Source: a virus. Taken from it: a stretch of 32,752 nucleotides of DNA. The stretch lies in IMG/VR virus record IMGVR_UViG_3300042301_001462, positions 1-32,752 of that record. One strand, given 5' to 3'. Below the pieces are notes generated by a model. That model saw nothing but the letters and a program-made list of their open reading frames with translations. It searched no databases and was not told the origin of the DNA. Each line of letters begins with the position of its first letter. The first letter of the stretch is position 1. Positions 29,778 through 32,752 of the stretch are shown in pieces. A program made the translations under genes and the position numbers.

Positions 29778-30779
29778 ATGACTACTACTACTGAACTAGA
29801 AATCACCTCTCTACACCCAGAGATGAAAAACCTCGTCTGGGGTGTGGCAATCCACTCCGCAGACCCAACTGCTATCCCTGCTATTATGGATACGCTAATG
29901 CCAACTTCGGCACGAGCCAACCTGCGAGCAAAGGCTGGCACAGCAACTAAGACACCAAAGGCAGTGAAAATGGTAGACGCTATTCAGGGATTAGAGAAAT
30001 ACTCTCGTCCAAATGGACAGGACTACTACTCTCGTGCTTGGGGTGAACACACTGACATTGAGGTTCTACGCAAAGCACGAACCAACAAGCAGTATGTCTT
30101 GCTTTATGGCAATCCCGGCACTGGCAAAACTGCTTGTGTTGAGGGTGCTTTCCCAGAGGAACTTTACACAATCATTGGAACTGGCGACACCGAAACTGCT
30201 GACTTCGTTGGTGGCTACATTCAGACCCCAAGTGGAGGTTTTGAGTGGGTGGACGGAGTTCTCGTAAAGGCTATGGAGGAGGGCAAAGTCCTACTGATTG
30301 ACGAGATTGGTTTGATTGACCCAAAGGTTCTCTCACTGGTCTATGGTCTTATGGACGGACGCAACGAGATTACGATTACCCAGAACCCAGAGCGTGGAAC
30401 TATCCAAGCCAAAGAGGGGTTCTATGTAATCTCGGCGACCAACCCTAACGCACCTGGCGTTCGCCTATCAGAGGCTCTGCTATCTCGTTTCTCTGTTCAG
30501 GTGGAAATGACCACTGACTTTACACTTGCTAAGAAGTTGGGCGTTCCAGCACCAGCAGTTTCAGCGAGCGTGAACCTATCCAAAAAGCAAGTAGCAGGTG
30601 AAGTTTCTTGGTCGCCTCAAATGCGAGAACTTCTAGCGTTCCGCGACTTGTCTGAAATCTTTGGTGCGAAGTGGGCTGTTCAGAACTTGCTCGCCTCTGC
30701 CCCAGAGATTGACCGAGTGGTTGTGGCTGATGTGTTCACTCGCGTCTTTGGTGAGGAAATCAAACCAGCAAAGATTTAG
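29778..30779 (+). CDS. MoxR-type AAA+ ATPase
   Basis: The 333-residue protein has Walker A 'GNPGTGKTA' (G111-A119), Walker B 'VLLIDEIGLID' (D175, E176) and a 'VISATNPNAPGVRLSEALLSRFSV' segment with sensor 1 and the arginine-finger region. These match AAA_5/MoxR ATPases, which act as chaperones with VWA-domain partners. The VWA gene follows. An N-terminal helical domain of about 100 residues precedes the ATPase. CGAAAGGACAA before the ATG is the same leader as the VWA gene. Confidence 0.9.
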   Translation: MTTTTELEITSLHPEMKNLVWGVAIHSADPTAIPAIMDTLMPTSARANLRAKAGTATKTPKAVKMVDAIQGLEKYSRPNGQDYYSRAWGEHTDIEVLRKARTNKQYVLLYGNPGTGKTACVEGAFPEELYTIIGTGDTETADFVGGYIQTPSGGFEWVDGVLVKAMEEGKVLLIDEIGLIDPKVLSLVYGLMDGRNEITITQNPERGTIQAKEGFYVISATNPNAPGVRLSEALLSRFSVQVEMTTDFTLAKKLGVPAPAVSASVNLSKKQVAGEVSWSPQMRELLAFRDLSEIFGAKWAVQNLLASAPEIDRVVVADVFTRVFGEEIKPAKI

Positions 30780-30799
30780 TAGTCCGTCCTACTAAAAAT

Positions 30800-30841
30800 G
30801 GGAGGTGTCAAAAAAGTTGCGAAATGGATTTGACACCTCCC
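30800..30841 (+). promoter_or_regulatory. Perfect 13-base hairpin overlapping a -35 box
   Basis: GGGAGGTGTCAAA (30800-30812) pairs fully with TTTGACACCTCCC (30829-30841). The right arm contains TTGACA (30830-30835); TTTACT follows 17 bases later (30853-30858). The same element could end the AAA transcript and carry the promoter or operator for the VWA gene. Confidence 0.75.
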
Positions 30842-30889
30842 CCAAAATCTGCTTTACTAAATAGGTAGTCAAACGAAAGGACAACCCAA

Positions 30890-32710
30890 ATGGCTCACCA
30901 CAAATCACGACTAGACACTCGCACCAGCACCACTCCCCCAGAATGGTTACAGACCTGTTCCCAGATTGGGGAGGTTGTAAACTCGTGGGCTGGACGAAAC
31001 GACCTAGTTGTTTACGCTGGCTCTGACGCTGGCATTGGACACACTGCTTGCTTTATCAAAGACACTGCTGAAATAGAACTCAACACTGGTATCGCTTTTG
31101 GTGGTGGCGTATCCCCAGCAATCGTTGGCGACTTCCGCGAGCGTGGCACTCAATACGATTGGTCTGCTGTAACTGGCGTGGTCTACCACGAGGCACTCCA
31201 CGCTCGCTATTCAGAGTGGAACACTGACGCTCTACGCTCTATGAACCCTTATGTGTTTGAAACTTTCCAACTACTAGACGAGGCTCGCATTGAGCGTAAA
31301 GGCGTAGTCGCTATGCCAGAGAACCAGATTTTCCTACGCTCGTCTGCTTTGGAACTTTGTCTAGGCGACCTTGATGATGAGGCTGTTTCTAAAATGTCTG
31401 ATGTTCGTATCTCTGCGAATGTCGCTGGTCTGGCTTTGGCTCGTGTGGACGCTGGCGTTCTCAAACTTGCTGATGTGAAGTCCACCTACGAAAAAGTTTT
31501 GGAACTTATGGGCGAGGAACTATTCACGAAACTTCGTGCTATCTGGTGCGAGTTCCAGCAACTCTCAACTGGTGATGTTGCTCGTGGCGAGCAACTTGCT
31601 ATCAAGTGGAATGAACTTCTAAACGAGGCTGACCCAGAGGGCGACCCAGAGAACCAGCAAGAGGGCTGTTTCCCACAGGGAGGGGGCGAGGCTGGCGAGG
31701 GCGAGGGCGAGCCAAAGGGTAAGGGCAAAGGCTGGGGCGAACTTATGGACGCTCTGGGCGAGGACGCTGATGAAACCACCACCTCTGTTGCCAAAGACCT
31801 AGTAGACCAGCAGACCAAAGAGGAAAACGAACAGGAACTCAAAGAGCGTGGCTCAAAGTCAAAGCGACAGCAACAGACCAAGAACGAGGCTGGCAAGGTT
31901 TTCTCAAAGGCTACTGGTGCTGGCGAGAGCGATAGTGGTTCACGCCTGATTGAGCAACGCAAGCCAACTGGTAAAGAGCGAGCAAGTGCTGTAACAATCG
32001 CAAAGATGTTGGAAAAGGCAAAGTATGTGGAACGCTCTGTAACTGAAATCAAGAGCGTATTGCCACAAGGTCGCCTCAACACTCGTGTCGCAATCCAGAA
32101 CCAAGCACTCAAATCAAAGGGAGTGTTTGAGCAAATGCCAGCGTGGCGAGCAAACAAGCGTAAGCACACTGACGACCCAACTCTGAAAATCGGAGTAATG
32201 GTGGACATTTCAGGCTCTATGGGTTCGGCTATGGAGGCTATGGCAACGACAGCGTGGGTTCTATCAGAGGCAGGTCGCCGAGTTCAGGCTAAGACCGCTA
32301 TGGTTTACTATGGCTCTGATGTGTTCGCCACTCTCAAAGTCGGACAGCACCTAGACCAAGTTTCGGTTTGGTCTGCCCCAGACGGAACTGAAAAGTTCGG
32401 GCGAGCATTTGACGCTTTGGACGGAACGCTTGACCTCGTTTACGGACAGGGCGTTCGTATGTTGGTAATCGTTTCGGACGGACACTACTCAGGCGAGGAA
32501 ACCCAGAAAGCCAAAAACGCAATCAAGATGTGTGCGGATAATGGCGTGGCTGTTCTCTGGGTAACTCCGAAAGAGTGCTATTCGGGAATGGGCGAGCGTT
32601 TGGTCGGAAAGAATGGCGTGGTTCTTGACGGAATGGACACCAACCAAATCGCACTAGCGATTGGTCGTTCAGCAACGGACGCACTCAACAAAGTTTCGGG
32701 AGGAATGTAA
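30890..32710 (+). CDS. VWA-domain protein with N-terminal HExxH metallopeptidase-like motif (CobT-like)
   Basis: The 606-residue protein has 'VVYHEALHARYSEW' (H100-E101-A-L-H104) followed by 'FQLLDEARIERK' (E131), a putative zinc site. A Gly/Glu/Lys-rich linker spans about residues 245-330. The VWA domain has a MIDAS 'VDISGSMGS' (D439, S441, S443) and later 'LVIVSDGHYSG'. The layout resembles CobT and VWA-like metallopeptidases that work with MoxR-type ATPases. It probably binds a client through the MIDAS and is driven by the neighbouring ATPase; peptidase activity is unproven. It has its own promoter. Confidence 0.88.
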   Translation: MAHHKSRLDTRTSTTPPEWLQTCSQIGEVVNSWAGRNDLVVYAGSDAGIGHTACFIKDTAEIELNTGIAFGGGVSPAIVGDFRERGTQYDWSAVTGVVYHEALHARYSEWNTDALRSMNPYVFETFQLLDEARIERKGVVAMPENQIFLRSSALELCLGDLDDEAVSKMSDVRISANVAGLALARVDAGVLKLADVKSTYEKVLELMGEELFTKLRAIWCEFQQLSTGDVARGEQLAIKWNELLNEADPEGDPENQQEGCFPQGGGEAGEGEGEPKGKGKGWGELMDALGEDADETTTSVAKDLVDQQTKEENEQELKERGSKSKRQQQTKNEAGKVFSKATGAGESDSGSRLIEQRKPTGKERASAVTIAKMLEKAKYVERSVTEIKSVLPQGRLNTRVAIQNQALKSKGVFEQMPAWRANKRKHTDDPTLKIGVMVDISGSMGSAMEAMATTAWVLSEAGRRVQAKTAMVYYGSDVFATLKVGQHLDQVSVWSAPDGTEKFGRAFDALDGTLDLVYGQGVRMLVIVSDGHYSGEETQKAKNAIKMCADNGVAVLWVTPKECYSGMGERLVGKNGVVLDGMDTNQIALAIGRSATDALNKVSGGM

Positions 32711-32742
32711 CCCGACAAAAGAACTCCGTTGGGATTGAGCAA

Positions 32743-32752
32743 CCCCCCCCCC
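32743..32752 (+). other. Terminal 10-C tract, probable contig-end artefact
   Basis: A run of ten C residues ends the window, right after ordinary sequence, as left by tailing during library preparation or by assembly failure. It should not be read as biology. Confidence 0.6.

Noticed and set aside
31486-32208. 240-codon minus-strand frame inside the VWA gene
   Set aside because: Ser/Leu/Arg-rich antisense shadow; the plus frame has HExxH and MIDAS motifs.
32743-32752. Poly-C tract as a cohesive end or regulatory element
   Set aside because: Position at the last base of the contig makes a library or assembly artefact more likely.

Overview
The window reads as one end-truncated contig of a tailed bacteriophage (Caudoviricetes) that infects an actinobacterium. 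Evidence for the host is two WhiB-type Fe-S regulators, a DUF3039-type protein, ThyX, frequent GTG/TTG starts and many genes that look leaderless. The moderate base composition would suit freshwater actinobacteria, but that is an inference. No terminase large subunit, portal, capsid or DNA polymerase gene is in view, and the 10-C tract at 32743-32752 looks like a contig-end artefact.

Layout. (1) 1-2864, minus strand: a collagen-like fibre protein running off the left edge and a small structural protein upstream of it. (2) 2944-8033, plus strand: a GH130-like beta-propeller, DUF3039, nrdH, a fused nrdI-nrdF, an FmdB zinc ribbon, WhiB, a membrane protein and a phosphomannomutase-like HAD phosphatase. 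(3) 8034-8902: an RNA cluster with a tmRNA, a highly structured unannotated stretch, tRNA-Asn, a second structured stretch and a terminator. (4) 8972-10830: a GIY-YIG nuclease, a PD-(D/E)XK-like protein and a small serine recombinase. The first and last share the same C-terminal DNA-binding module. (5) 10811-17857: a tightly overlapping run of small genes including a HIGH-type nucleotidyltransferase, zinc-knuckle paralogues, a WhiB protein with a WhiA-like C-terminal HTH, tRNA-Thr, a mannose-phosphate-isomerase-type cupin, ThyX, a thioredoxin-fold protein without its cysteines, and a dNMP kinase. (6) 18018-22342, minus strand: a lysis/structural module (M23 endolysin, small proteins including a holin candidate, and an 857-residue coiled-coil protein) with a 46-codon membrane-protein gene nested antiparallel. 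(7) 22343-22755: a gene-poor AT-rich control region with tandem inverted repeats. (8) 22756-24586: zinc-ribbon proteins, a glycosyltransferase and a winged-helix-like protein.

Two blocks differ from the rest. Block 24.6-28.4 kb carries at least a dozen copies of the 13-mer AACTTC[C/T]AACG[A/G]A, is rich in six-base palindromes, and encodes a terminase-small-subunit-like protein and a CHAP-fold protein lacking both catalytic residues. Block 28.44-32.75 kb encodes a MoxR-type AAA+ ATPase and a VWA/HExxH protein with two unknown genes, and almost completely lacks GATC, GGCC, AGCT, GTAC, CATG and TGCA.

How the genes fit together. NrdH, NrdI-NrdF, ThyX and dNMP kinase form a nucleotide-supply set, with NrdE not in view. 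The HAD protein, cupin, nucleotidyltransferase, glycosyltransferase and GH130-like protein suggest glycan or sugar-nucleotide work. tmRNA and tRNAs support translation. WhiB proteins, extended -10 promoters and the 13-mer repeats point to regulation. All calls come from reading the sequence by eye; no database search was run.
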